Assembly: GCF_026723765.1 (NCBI RefSeq)
Contig: NZ_CP113524.1
Coordinates: 831,001-895,000 of the forward strand
Reading direction: 5' to 3'
DNA length: 64,000 nucleotides
DNA from: Lacrimispora xylanolytica
Lineage (GTDB): Bacteria; Bacillota; Clostridia; Lachnospirales; Lachnospiraceae
This document shows, piece after piece, positions 26,210-35,663 of the stretch; position 1 is the first letter of the stretch, and each line of letters begins with the position of its first letter. Below the pieces are notes generated by a model. The model saw only the letters and a list, made by a program, of their open reading frames with translations. It was not told where the DNA came from and made no database searches. A program made the translations under genes and the position numbers.

Positions 26210-27229
26210 ATGGCTGAAGTATTATCCCAAAGTCAAATTGATGCACTGCTCAATTCCCTTCAGGGAGCAGATGAGCCGATCGATGAGATTGATAAAAAAG
26301 CAAATGATACAAAATACAGGAAGTATGACTTTTATAGTCCTAAAAAGTTTACCAAAGATAAACTGAAAATATTAAAGAGCATATTTGATAATTATTCCAG
26401 AATGGCTGGCTCTCAGATTAACGGTTTATTCCGCACATCAAGTGAATTGTCAGTCGTAACGGTTGAAGAGCAGCGGTATTATGAATTTGCCAATGCTCTC
26501 GGTGATAATGATGTACTTACCATCGTTAATGTAACGGTGCCAAATATTTCCCAGAGTCCGCCTCTTTTAATCAATGCCAGCATGAGCCTGATGTTAAGTC
26601 TTATTGACCGTATGCTTGGAGGTGTAGGGGAAGAAGCTGATATCGATGAATATTATACATATACAGAAATTGAGATGGCTCTTTACCGCAAGGTAATTCA
26701 ATACTTAATTGGAGCACTGAAGGATTCATGGTCCAGTTATATCAACCTTAATTTCGTGATGGACAGACTAGAAGAAAATCCAGGCATGTTTCAGGAAATT
26801 GGCGTTGATGAAACCATTGTCATTGTGGTGATCGATGTGGAATTAAAAGAATGTACCGGCAGATTGAATGTCTGCATTCCAGGATCATTGCTTATGAACA
26901 TATTCGAGATTATGGATAAGAAGAAACACAATGCACTGGGAGATGAGCTTAAGAGTCAGGATAACAGACAGGAAATCCTTAACAGCATTAAGAGTTCTGA
27001 TCTTTTGGTTCAGGCAAAAGTGGGAGATGCTGTTATCACTCTTGATGATATTTATAATCTTCATGTGGGCGATGTCATCAATCTGAATACTCCAAAGGAT
27101 TCGGATATTCAGCTTTATATAGAAAGCCAGCCGTGGTTTAAAGGCCAGTTGGGAGTTCATAAGCGGAATGTAGCTGTGCAGATTGATGATCTGATTGAAA
27201 CGGGAAATTACCAGGCCAGTGAAAACTGA
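26210..27229 (+). CDS. fliM: Flagellar motor switch protein FliM
   Basis: A 339-residue C-ring protein. The N-terminal CheY-P-binding peptide is intact (LSQSQIDALLNSL). The middle CheC-like domain follows (SRMAGSQINGLFRTSS, LIDRMLGGVGEE), then a C-terminal FliN-like SpoA domain (GDVINLNTPKDSDIQLYIESQPWF). The ATG at 26210 is preferred to GTG 26201 since GGGAG sits 8 bases upstream of it. Confidence 0.95.
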   Translation: MAEVLSQSQIDALLNSLQGADEPIDEIDKKANDTKYRKYDFYSPKKFTKDKLKILKSIFDNYSRMAGSQINGLFRTSSELSVVTVEEQRYYEFANALGDNDVLTIVNVTVPNISQSPPLLINASMSLMLSLIDRMLGGVGEEADIDEYYTYTEIEMALYRKVIQYLIGALKDSWSSYINLNFVMDRLEENPGMFQEIGVDETIVIVVIDVELKECTGRLNVCIPGSLLMNIFEIMDKKKHNALGDELKSQDNRQEILNSIKSSDLLVQAKVGDAVITLDDIYNLHVGDVINLNTPKDSDIQLYIESQPWFKGQLGVHKRNVAVQIDDLIETGNYQASEN

Positions 27230-27277
27230 GTCAGGGATTATATAAAGTAACATAGGATAATAAAGGAGATGTTAAAA

Positions 27278-27637
27278 ATGGCAAAAATATTATTAGTAGA
27301 TGATGCAGCTTTTATGAGAATGATGATTAAGGACACGTTATCTAAGAACGGATATACGGATTTATATGAGGCTTCTGATGGAGTTCAGGCAGTACAGATG
27401 TTTTCAGAGATCAATCCAGATCTTGTTATCATGGATATTACCATGCCAAATATGGATGGACTTGAAGCGTTAAAGGCTATTAAGGCAAAATCACCAGATG
27501 CAGCTGTTGTTATGTGTTCTGCTATGGGACAGGAAAGTATGGTTATTGAAGCAATCAAATCCGGAGCAAAGGATTTCATTGTAAAGCCATTTAAGCCGGA
27601 CCGTATTCTTAAGACAGTAACTGGCATTATCGGCTAA
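27278..27637 (+). CDS. cheY: Chemotaxis response regulator CheY
   Basis: A 119-residue single receiver domain: Asp8-Asp9 acidic pair, phospho-acceptor Asp53 (LVIMDITMPNMDG), Ser/Ala switch region (VMCSAMGQ) and Lys (FIVKPFKP). Phospho-CheY binds FliM, and also FliY in Gram-positives, to change rotation. It lies directly after fliM. ATG 27278 is preferred over ATG 27269 because AAGGAG ends right at the earlier one. Confidence 0.95.
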   Translation: MAKILLVDDAAFMRMMIKDTLSKNGYTDLYEASDGVQAVQMFSEINPDLVIMDITMPNMDGLEALKAIKAKSPDAAVVMCSAMGQESMVIEAIKSGAKDFIVKPFKPDRILKTVTGIIG

Positions 27638-27661
27638 AGCTGATATTTGAGGAGGGTACAT

Positions 27662-28108
27662 ATGTCATTTTTGAGTTCTATGAACATAAGTGCGTCAGCA
27701 ATGACTGCACAACGTCTTCGTTTGGATGTCGCATCTCAAAACATAGCTAATATTGATACGACCAGAACAGAAGCTGGGGGTCCTTATCGAAGAAAAATGG
27801 TAGTACTTGAAGCCAGAAACGAAAACAGTTTTAAGAAAGTACTTATGAATGCAGCAGGTAAAAGCTGGCAGCAGAGTACAGGGGGTGTCAGGGTCTCACA
27901 GCTTGTGGAAGACACTAGTCCTCTAAAGTCTGTTTATAACCCGGAGCATCCCGATGCGGATGAAAACGGCTACGTGCAGATGCCGAATGTGGATCTGATC
28001 AAGGAAACCGTGGACAGTATGTCTGCAACCAGGTCCTATGAAGCGAATATTACTGCATTTAATGCCATAAAGATGATGGCTTCTAAGGCGTTGGATATCG
28101 GGAAATAA
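27662..28108 (+). CDS. flgC: Flagellar basal-body rod protein FlgC
   Basis: A 148-residue rod subunit. The N-terminal SSMNISASAMTAQRLRLDVASQNIANIDTTRT motif and the C-terminal YEANITAFNAIKMMASKALDIGK helix, with YVQMPNVDLIKETVDSM before it, identify FlgC. GGAGGG precedes ATG 27662. It lies about 13 kb downstream of flgB, between cheY and fliY, whereas flgB-flgC adjacency is the near-universal arrangement. Confidence 0.94.
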   Translation: MSFLSSMNISASAMTAQRLRLDVASQNIANIDTTRTEAGGPYRRKMVVLEARNENSFKKVLMNAAGKSWQQSTGGVRVSQLVEDTSPLKSVYNPEHPDADENGYVQMPNVDLIKETVDSMSATRSYEANITAFNAIKMMASKALDIGK

Positions 28109-28158
28109 GGCAAAATATGGCATAGAGGGCTAAATGAGTATAAAGGGAGAAAAGTTAT

Positions 28159-29523
28159 ATGGATTCGAAGAATTTTAGCGCATTTGAGATTGATGCCATA
28201 GGTGAAATACTAAATATAAGCCTGGGTGCCTCAGCCACTGCAGTATCTACCATGCTCAATGCCAGAGTTGACATAACTACACCAGTGGTCAGAGTATTAA
28301 CAAGGGAAGAATTTGAAATATCAAATCTGGAGCCTGCAGTAGGCGTAGAAATTACATATACTGCTGGATTAAGCGGAAGCAATATTATGCTTTTAAAAAA
28401 GCATGATGTAAAGATTATCGTAGATATGATGATGGGAATGGAAACTCCGGAAGAAGAGTTTGAGTTAAATGAGCTGAACATCAGCGCCATCTGCGAAGTC
28501 ATGAACCAGATGATGGGAGCATCAGCAACAGCACTCTCCGAGTTCTTATCAAAAGCAGTTAATATTTCCACGCCCAGTTCTTTTGAAATTGGGGACCTTG
28601 ATGATTTTAAGGAAAAGTATTACGACAAAGATGAGGTCATGGTGGTCGTCGGCTTTACATTAAAGATAGCCGATCAGATGGAAAGTGAATTTATAAATGT
28701 TATGCCTCCAAGCCTGGCAAAGGAATTGGTAGGTGGATTTTTCACTGAGGACGATCAGGTATCAGAGCCTGAACCAGTGAGTAAGCCTGAACCAGTGCGT
28801 GAACCGGAAAAGCCGGCGGCAGGTTCGGGAGGGGGCATTCTTTCTCAGGAGGAGATTGAAAAGCTTTTATCAGGCGGTACAGCGAAGGAACCAGAAGTAG
28901 AGCCACAGCCCGTGGAAAAACCGCAGCCGGTTTCTGAATCGTCAGGCGGAGCGTTATCACAGGCTGAAATTGAAAAGCTTCTGGCTGGTAATCAGAATAC
29001 TGAGCCTGCTAAAGTGGAACAGCCTTTAACAGCAGTACCTACAGCAGTACCTACAGCAGGAGGGCAGATGGCAGGAGCAGATCAAACAAACATGCAGAAT
29101 CTGATGAATCAGTTACAGATGCAGCAGCAGATGATGAACCAAATGCAGCAAATGATTTCACAGCTTCAGGGTGGACAGCAGAATGCAGCGAAGGAAACGC
29201 ATGATCCTAAAACAATCAATGTGAAACCAATTCCTCAGAAGAATTTAAATGATAGCGTTGGTAATTACGAAGAACAGGAAGAAAACAGAGAGTTAATTAT
29301 GGGAGTGCCCCTGGAGGTTTCCGTAGAAATCGGAAGAACCAGAAAACTGGTAAAGGACATTCTTGAATTTACGAAAGGCTCCCTTGTGGTTCTTGATAAA
29401 CTGGCTGGAGATCAGGTGGATTTATATGTAAACGGCCGCTGTATAGCAAAAGGCGATGTCGTAGTAGTAGATGATAATTTCGGTATTCGAATTACAGAAA
29501 TTGTAAAAGGGAATATCCAGTAG
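28159..29523 (+). CDS. fliY: Flagellar motor switch phosphatase FliY (CheC-FliN fusion)
   Basis: A 454-residue C-ring protein. The N-terminal CheC-like CheY-P phosphatase domain (1-195) has both active-site helices: IGEILNISLGASATAV (14-29) and ICEVMNQMMGASATAL (111-126). A long linker (196-365) contains two copies of a FliM-N-like motif, LSQEEIEKLLSG (228-239) and LSQAEIEKLLAG (266-277), PEP-type repeats and a Met/Gln-rich coil (310-341). The C-terminal FliN/SpoA domain follows (MGVPLEVSVEIGRTRKLVKDIL). Unlike textbook FliY, the very N-terminus lacks the CheY-binding peptide. Confidence 0.93.
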   Translation: MDSKNFSAFEIDAIGEILNISLGASATAVSTMLNARVDITTPVVRVLTREEFEISNLEPAVGVEITYTAGLSGSNIMLLKKHDVKIIVDMMMGMETPEEEFELNELNISAICEVMNQMMGASATALSEFLSKAVNISTPSSFEIGDLDDFKEKYYDKDEVMVVVGFTLKIADQMESEFINVMPPSLAKELVGGFFTEDDQVSEPEPVSKPEPVREPEKPAAGSGGGILSQEEIEKLLSGGTAKEPEVEPQPVEKPQPVSESSGGALSQAEIEKLLAGNQNTEPAKVEQPLTAVPTAVPTAGGQMAGADQTNMQNLMNQLQMQQQMMNQMQQMISQLQGGQQNAAKETHDPKTINVKPIPQKNLNDSVGNYEEQEENRELIMGVPLEVSVEIGRTRKLVKDILEFTKGSLVVLDKLAGDQVDLYVNGRCIAKGDVVVVDDNFGIRITEIVKGNIQ

Positions 29524-29540
29524 AGAGGAAGTGGCAGTCG

Positions 29541-29900
29541 TTGAACAGTATAATTAGTCTGGCATCGGTATTAATTCTCACGATTTTAATTTTGTACTTA
29601 AGCTACATATTTACAAAGAGTCTTGGGAAGGGCATCGGGTTAAAGCGCGGGGGTACACATATGCAGATGCTGGACAGGCTTCCGCTGGGGCAGGATAAGG
29701 CGGTTGCTATTGTTCAACTTAGCAGTCATTACTATCTTATTGGTATTGCAGCTTCTCAGATTACACTTCTGGCTGAAATACCGGAAGAGGAAATAGATTT
29801 AGAAGGGTATGAATCCTCACCGCTTTCCGGCGCTGAGGGTTATCTCGATTTTAAAAAACTACTTAAGAAGTATTCAGACAGACACAAGAAAGATGAGTAA
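29541..29900 (+). CDS. fliO: Flagellar biosynthetic protein FliO
   Basis: A 119-residue assembly factor for the export gate. One N-terminal membrane segment (about 5-23) is followed by the FliO/FliZ-type beta core (MQMLDRLPLGQDKAVAIVQLSSHYYLIGIA). The start is TTG, with GAGGAA about 10 bases upstream. It precedes fliP by 11 bases. Confidence 0.88.
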   Translation: MNSIISLASVLILTILILYLSYIFTKSLGKGIGLKRGGTHMQMLDRLPLGQDKAVAIVQLSSHYYLIGIAASQITLLAEIPEEEIDLEGYESSPLSGAEGYLDFKKLLKKYSDRHKKDE

Positions 29901-29911
29901 GGAGGAACAGA

Positions 29912-30574
29912 ATGAATACAGATGCCTTGATTAATATCAATGGGGGCCGAATGCCAACGCTTGAGTTGTTTCTCATTCTGACCATCATTTCGTTGATGCC
30001 TTCTATCTTAGTGATGATGACATCCTTTACAAGGATAGTCATTATCTTGTCTTTTACAAGAAATGCTCTGGGAATCCAGCAAACGCCGCCAAATATGGTT
30101 TTGGTGGGAATTGCATTGTTTTTAACCCTGTTTATCATGGATCCGGTGATAAAGGATATCAACACAAATGCTTATCAGCCCTATCTGAAAGAAGAGATAA
30201 AACAGGAAGAAGCCATAAAACGAGCAGAGGTTCCCATGAAACGTTTTATGCTAAAGCAGACAGAGACCTCCACGTTAAATGTTTTTACTGATTTATCCAA
30301 AATAGAAAAGCCTGAAAACTTAGAAGACCTTCCAATGACCGTAGTCATTCCTTCCTTTATGACCTCTGAGCTAAAGAGAGCATTTACCGCAGGATTTATG
30401 ATTTTCCTGCCATTTATGCTTGTGGATATCATTGTATCCAGTACGCTAATGTCCATGGGTATGGTAATGCTTCCGCCAGCAATGATCTCACTTCCTTTTA
30501 AGCTCCTTTTATTTGTGACGATCAATGGCTGGGAGCTATTGTTTACGAATCTGGTTAAAAGCTTTCATTACTGA
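29912..30574 (+). CDS. fliP: Flagellar export-gate protein FliP
   Basis: A 220-residue core export-gate subunit with four membrane helices. The FTRIVIILSFTRNALGIQQTPPNMV and GFMIFLPFMLVDIIVSSTLMSMGMVMLPP segments are family signatures. It lacks the long N-terminal signal sequence of proteobacterial FliP, as usual in some Firmicutes. Upstream GGAGG. Confidence 0.95.
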   Translation: MNTDALININGGRMPTLELFLILTIISLMPSILVMMTSFTRIVIILSFTRNALGIQQTPPNMVLVGIALFLTLFIMDPVIKDINTNAYQPYLKEEIKQEEAIKRAEVPMKRFMLKQTETSTLNVFTDLSKIEKPENLEDLPMTVVIPSFMTSELKRAFTAGFMIFLPFMLVDIIVSSTLMSMGMVMLPPAMISLPFKLLLFVTINGWELLFTNLVKSFHY

Positions 30575-30588
30575 CGGGAGGAATTAAA

Positions 30589-30849
30589 ATGACAGAAGTT
30601 GCACTTAGCAGTCTGATGTATGAAATGTTTGGGGCAGCGGTAAAGCTTGCAGGTCCCGTTTTAATTGTAAGTATGATCATTGGTATCGTAATATCCATTT
30701 TGCAGGCAGCAACCCAGATTCACGAACAGACCATCACATTTGTGCCAAAGCTGTTGGTAATTGGACTGATGCTGCTGATCATGGGAAGCAATATGATGGA
30801 CATGCTTTGTGATTTTACAATACGTATTTTTAATACCATGCTGGGGTAG
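30589..30849 (+). CDS. fliQ: Flagellar export-gate protein FliQ
   Basis: An 86-residue, two-helix membrane subunit of the FliPQR gate. GPVLIVSMIIGIVISILQAATQIHEQTITFVPK is nearly invariant in the family, including the TQIxEQT loop. Confidence 0.95.
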   Translation: MTEVALSSLMYEMFGAAVKLAGPVLIVSMIIGIVISILQAATQIHEQTITFVPKLLVIGLMLLIMGSNMMDMLCDFTIRIFNTMLG

Positions 30850-30876
30850 GGAAAAGCGACAGAAAGGAAGAATTCA

Positions 30877-31638
30877 ATGCCGGAAATAGGACAGATTATG
30901 CTGTTTTCCCTGATTTTTATGAGAATGTCAGGATTCATTCTGCTGAACCCTATTCTGGGAAGAAAGAACATCCCGGTACAGGTAAAAGCCGGAATGGTCA
31001 TGGTGTTCACGCTTCTTATTTACTCCTTTTCTTCCGCACAAGTACCGGAGCCAGTCAATTCCATTGAATATTCCGTGCTTCTCATGAAAGAGTTTGCTAT
31101 GGGGTATGCGATCGGATTTGTAATTGATCTCTTTTTCTTAGTCATTACCTTTGCAGGCTCCGTAATTGATTACCAGATGGGACTTTCCATGGCTACGATC
31201 TTTGATCCGCAAAGCAATGCTCAGATCGCTTTAAGCGGCAGCCTTTACCATACGTATTTCATGCTGTTGTTTTTCGCAGTTGACGGTCACCTGGCACTTT
31301 TTAAGCTTTTGATCACATCGGCTGAATTTGTTCCTTATGGTCAGGTGGTTATAGGCCCTCAGGTAGCATGGGCAATGATTGAGGTGTTTATCCAATGCAT
31401 GATCATGGCTGTTAAATTTTCATTTCCAATCGTGGCTATTGAGTTTCTGGTGGAAATTGCTGTTGGTATTCTGATGAAGATCATACCGCAGATCAACATA
31501 TTTGTTGTTAATATACAGGCAAAGCTCATTGTTGGCTTATTAATGCTTATTTTCTTATTTTCACCCATGTCAGATTATTTGGGTGACATTATAAGCCAGA
31601 TGCTTTTAACGGTGCAGCATATTATCAAGCTATTATAA
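30877..31638 (+). CDS. fliR: Flagellar export-gate protein FliR
   Basis: A 253-residue polytopic membrane protein completing the FliPQR gate. MRMSGFILLNPILGRKNIPVQVKAGM and the later KEFAMGYAIGFVIDLFFLVITFAGSVIDYQMGLSMATIFDP stretch are diagnostic. It lies between fliQ and flhB as usual. Confidence 0.95.
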   Translation: MPEIGQIMLFSLIFMRMSGFILLNPILGRKNIPVQVKAGMVMVFTLLIYSFSSAQVPEPVNSIEYSVLLMKEFAMGYAIGFVIDLFFLVITFAGSVIDYQMGLSMATIFDPQSNAQIALSGSLYHTYFMLLFFAVDGHLALFKLLITSAEFVPYGQVVIGPQVAWAMIEVFIQCMIMAVKFSFPIVAIEFLVEIAVGILMKIIPQINIFVVNIQAKLIVGLLMLIFLFSPMSDYLGDIISQMLLTVQHIIKLL

Positions 31639-31662
31639 GTGCAAAGGATGTGAGGAACGAAA

Positions 31663-32724
31663 ATGGCAGATAGTTCAAAGACCGAGAAGGCCACGCCGAA
31701 AAAGCGGCGGGACGAACGAAAGAAAGGCCATGTTGCAGTCAGTAAAGATGTGGTAATGATATGTTCTCTTCTTGGAACATTTGTAATGTTAAAGATGCTG
31801 TTTCCTCTCATTTACCGAACCATGCGGGACTTTATGATAAAATATATCAGCCTGGCTCCAATGGCTGAAACACTTTCTGACCATACGAAGCGGGCATACT
31901 TAGACATGGCTACAGCAGTTTTAAAGGGGGCAGTCCCCATCGTGGTTGTTTCCATGGTGCTGGCAATCCTCGGAACAGCATTGCAGACTAAATTTATATT
32001 TACAAAGAAGAATATGGTACCTCAGTTTAGCAGGCTGAGCCCCTTAAAAGGGATAAAGAATATGTTCTCTTTGAAAAGCCTGGTGGAGCTAACAAAGAAT
32101 TTAATAAAAATCACACTTTTGATTGTAATTTTATATCAGATCATTATGGGAGATTTAAGGGGCGTTGCCAGAACCATTGATATGGATATCCGGGATTCCG
32201 CAGTTTTTGTACTTGATTCTGTCATGAGTATGGTATATAAGGTCTGCATTGTATTTATAGCGGTAGCGGCCTTTGACTATTTTTATCAATGGTGGGATTA
32301 TGAACGCCAGATTAAGATGTCAAAGCAGGATTTAAAAGAAGAATTTAAACAGACAGAGGGTAATCCCGAGATCAAGGGAAAGATCCGAAGCATTCAGAGA
32401 GAGCGGGCCAGATCCCGTATGATGCAGGCGGTACCCACTGCAGACGTTATTATCCGTAACCCCACCCACTACGCAGTGGCCCTGCGTTACGATCTGGAAA
32501 AGGACAATGCTCCAATGCTGGTTGCCAAAGGCCAGGATGAGCTGGCTCTCAGGATCGTGGCAGTTGGTGAGGAACATGGAGTATACGTACTGGAAAATAA
32601 ACCTTTGGCCAGAGGTATTTTTGCCAGTACTCAGGTCGGGGCGGAGATTTCTCCGGAGTATTATGGTATGGTTGCAGAGATTCTGGTTTATGTATACCGT
32701 ATGAATAACAAAATCATCGAATAG
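31663..32724 (+). CDS. flhB: Flagellar export switch protein FlhB
   Basis: A 353-residue protein controlling the hook-to-filament substrate switch. The N-terminal KTEKATPKKRRDERKKGHVAVSKDV is typical, then four membrane helices and the cytoplasmic autocleavage site NPTH at residues 266-269, followed by the C-terminal domain (YAVALRYDLEKDNAPMLVAKG). A stand-alone homologue of this C-terminal domain is encoded at 59741. Confidence 0.96.
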   Translation: MADSSKTEKATPKKRRDERKKGHVAVSKDVVMICSLLGTFVMLKMLFPLIYRTMRDFMIKYISLAPMAETLSDHTKRAYLDMATAVLKGAVPIVVVSMVLAILGTALQTKFIFTKKNMVPQFSRLSPLKGIKNMFSLKSLVELTKNLIKITLLIVILYQIIMGDLRGVARTIDMDIRDSAVFVLDSVMSMVYKVCIVFIAVAAFDYFYQWWDYERQIKMSKQDLKEEFKQTEGNPEIKGKIRSIQRERARSRMMQAVPTADVIIRNPTHYAVALRYDLEKDNAPMLVAKGQDELALRIVAVGEEHGVYVLENKPLARGIFASTQVGAEISPEYYGMVAEILVYVYRMNNKIIE

Positions 32725-32765
32725 AAAAAAGCAGCAGAGATACTTGAAAGAAATGGTGTAAAAGA

Positions 32766-34835
32766 ATGAAGAACTTACTGAAAAATTCCGTAGTAGTATT
32801 TGTCATTATGATTGTACTTCTGTTGATTATTCCATTGCCTCCGTTCTTTATGGATGTAATGATTATCATAAATATATCCCTGTCCATGATTATCTTGCTG
32901 ATAAGCATGAACATTAGAGAGCCATTGGAATTTTCCATATTCCCTTCCCTGCTCTTGATTACTACCCTTTTGCGTCTGGGATTAAACGTGTCTTCCACCA
33001 GAAATATTTTGGCGAACCACGGGTCCTCAGGACAGGTAATCAAAGCATTTGGTGACTTCGTTTTACAGGGAAATATTGTTGTTGGTTTTATCATATTCAT
33101 TATCATTGTTTTGATGAACTTTCTTGTTATTACCAAAGGTACGGAACGTGTATCAGAAGTAGCAGCCAGATTTACTCTGGATGCCATGCCTGGTAAACAG
33201 ATGGCCATAGATGCAGATTTAAGTTCTGGTTTAATCGATGAGCAGGAGGCAAAGCTCAGACGATATAAAATCCAGAAGGAAGCCGATTTCTACGGAGCCA
33301 TGGATGGTGCCACCAAGTTCGTAAAGGGAGACGCTATCATGTCTCTTATTATCGCAGCGGTAAACTTTATCGGTGGCGCGGTAATTGGTATGGTTCAGGC
33401 TACTATGCCATTTTCCGAGGTAATGACGGTATACAGCATTGCTACGGTAGGTGATGGCCTTGTCAGCCAGATTCCCTCCCTATTAATTGCAACAGCCACC
33501 GGTATGATTGTAACCAGAGCGGTATCCGAGGGCAGCTTAAATGAAGATGTATCCTCCCAGTTCACCGCACAGCCAAAAGCAATTATGCTTACCGGATTTG
33601 TTATGGTAATACTTATGCTCGTGCCTGGAATGCCTAAGGTACAGCTGGCTCTTATGGCAGTTATGCTTGTTGCTTCCGGTTTTCACCTTGAGAGGAAAGT
33701 AAAACAGTCAGCTGTCAGGGACCAGATGCTAGAAGCCACTCAGGCAGTCGAGGAAGCAGCTCAGCAGCCCTCTGATGAGGAATCCTATTACCGTGATGTC
33801 AATAATGTTTATTCTTTAATTAATGTTGAACCAATAGAGATGGAATTTGGTTACAGTTTAATCCCGCTGATTGATGAGAGCAGCGGCGGAAAGATGATTA
33901 ACCGTATCGTTATATTCCGCAGACAGTACGCCCAGGATATGGGATTTGTAATACCATCTGTTAGATTGAGAGACAGTTCCAGCTTAAACACCAATCAGTA
34001 TGTGATTAAGATCAGAGGAGAAGAAGTGTCTAAGGGCGAAATTCTGGTAGATTATTATCTGGCCCTGGAACCTCCAATGCTATCTGGAGAAGTAGATGGA
34101 ATTGAAACCGTGGAACCTGCCTATGGAATTCCAAGTAAATGGATTCGCCCTGAGAATAAGGAGATGGCTGAGATTTACGGGTATACGGTTATTGATCCGC
34201 TGTCTGTTATGCTTACTCATCTTTCAGAGACCATCAAGCAGCATGCATATGAACTGCTTGGACGCCAGGAGGTCATGCAGCTGCTAGATAATGTGAAGAA
34301 GCATTCAGCAGAGCTGGTTGATGAACTGATCCCCAGCCAGTTTACATATGGAAATCTTCAAAAGATCCTTAATAACCTTTTAAAAGAGGGCGTGCCCATT
34401 AAGGATATGGAGACAATTCTTGCGACAATTGTAGATTCCATCCCTGTCACCAGGGATATCGATGTTATAACTGAAAATATTAGAATCGCCTTAAAGAGAA
34501 CGATTACAAGAATGTTCTGTGACGGAGGGCAGATGAAGGTTCTAACCCTGGACGCGGATTTGGAGAAAAATATCATCAGCAGTATGGCAAAGGGCGAACA
34601 AGGAGTGTATCTTGCCCTCAGCCCTGATGTAATGCAGTCGGTAATCGGACAGATGGGTGAACACATCAAGAAATTCAGTGATTTAAATCAGAAGCCGGTC
34701 GTTTTAACAAGCCAGGTGGTCAGACTGTATTTTTATCGTTTGATTGAACAGTTCTATCCCAATGTATATGTCCTTTCGTTTAATGAGATTGCAAATAATA
34801 TTCAGATTCAGGCAGTCGGAAATATTACCGTTTGA
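32766..34835 (+). CDS. flhA: Flagellar export-gate platform protein FlhA
   Basis: A 689-residue protein with eight N-terminal membrane helices and a large cytoplasmic C-terminal ring domain that docks chaperones. The conserved FHIPEP-type region reads as [33 protein letters not shown]. Unlike in many genomes, flhF and flhG do not follow; fliA does. Confidence 0.96.
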   Translation: [689 protein letters not shown]

Positions 34836-34870
34836 CAGGATTTTATGTCAGAAAGGCAGTGTTAGTCGGA

Positions 34871-35647
34871 ATGGAACAGGATTTTAGCCAAAGCACCAAT
34901 GAAGAGTTACTAATTAAATATAAGCGGAGTAAGGATATTAAAATCAAGCATGAGCTGGTAATGCGTTATATGTATATGGTCAAGAGCATATCCATTCAAA
35001 TGCGTGATGTATATTTAAGCTTTGCTCAGGTGGAAGACATTGTAAATGAAGGTGTGCTTACAATCATGAGCGGGATTGAGAAATTTGATCCTGAGATGAA
35101 TGTAAAGTTTGAAACGTATATTTCCAAGCGGATACGCGGTATGATTATTGACATGGCAAGAAAACAGGACTGGATTCCAAGAAGTGTGAGGAAGAATGCC
35201 AAGGATCTTGATAATGCTGCCATGGAATTGTGCAACCGTCTTGGCCGTTTTCCAACACCCAAGGAAACCGCAGACCATATGAATATCAGTCTGGAAAAGT
35301 ATCAGGAGGCCGTAGGCAAAACCAATATTTACAGCGTGCTCTCCTTAGATATGGTTTTAGAGGCCGGAAGTGAGAATAAAAAGGTGCTTCAGCTTCCCGC
35401 CATCAATGAAAATGACCAGCCGGAGGACCATTATCTCCAGGAAGAATTCAAGCAGGTTCTTGTTTCTGCCATAAATAATTTAAAAGAAAATGAACAAAAG
35501 GTTATTTCTTTGTATTATATGGACGAATTAAATATGAAGGAGATTGCTCAGGTTATGAGTGTCAGTGAGCCCAGAATCTCCCAGATTCATTCGAATGCCA
35601 TACAAAAGCTAAGGCTTTATTTGACCAATTTTATAAATGGGAAATAA
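34871..35647 (+). CDS. fliA: RNA polymerase sigma factor for flagellar operons (FliA/SigD)
   Basis: A 258-residue sigma-28. Region 2 (LVMRYMYMVKSISIQMRD, GVLTIMSGIEKFDPEMNVKFETYISKRIRGMIIDMARKQDWIPRSVR), region 3 and region 4 (MKEIAQVMSVSEPRISQIHSNAIQKL, the helix-turn-helix) are present. Starts at TTG 34832, GTG 34859 and ATG 34871 are possible. None has an ideal ribosome-binding site, and ATG 34871 gives the usual length. Its anti-sigma factor FlgM is encoded at 53173-53484, and candidate target promoters are listed below. Confidence 0.94.
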   Translation: MEQDFSQSTNEELLIKYKRSKDIKIKHELVMRYMYMVKSISIQMRDVYLSFAQVEDIVNEGVLTIMSGIEKFDPEMNVKFETYISKRIRGMIIDMARKQDWIPRSVRKNAKDLDNAAMELCNRLGRFPTPKETADHMNISLEKYQEAVGKTNIYSVLSLDMVLEAGSENKKVLQLPAINENDQPEDHYLQEEFKQVLVSAINNLKENEQKVISLYYMDELNMKEIAQVMSVSEPRISQIHSNAIQKLRLYLTNFINGK

Positions 35648-35663
35648 GGAAGGGGATAAAAAT

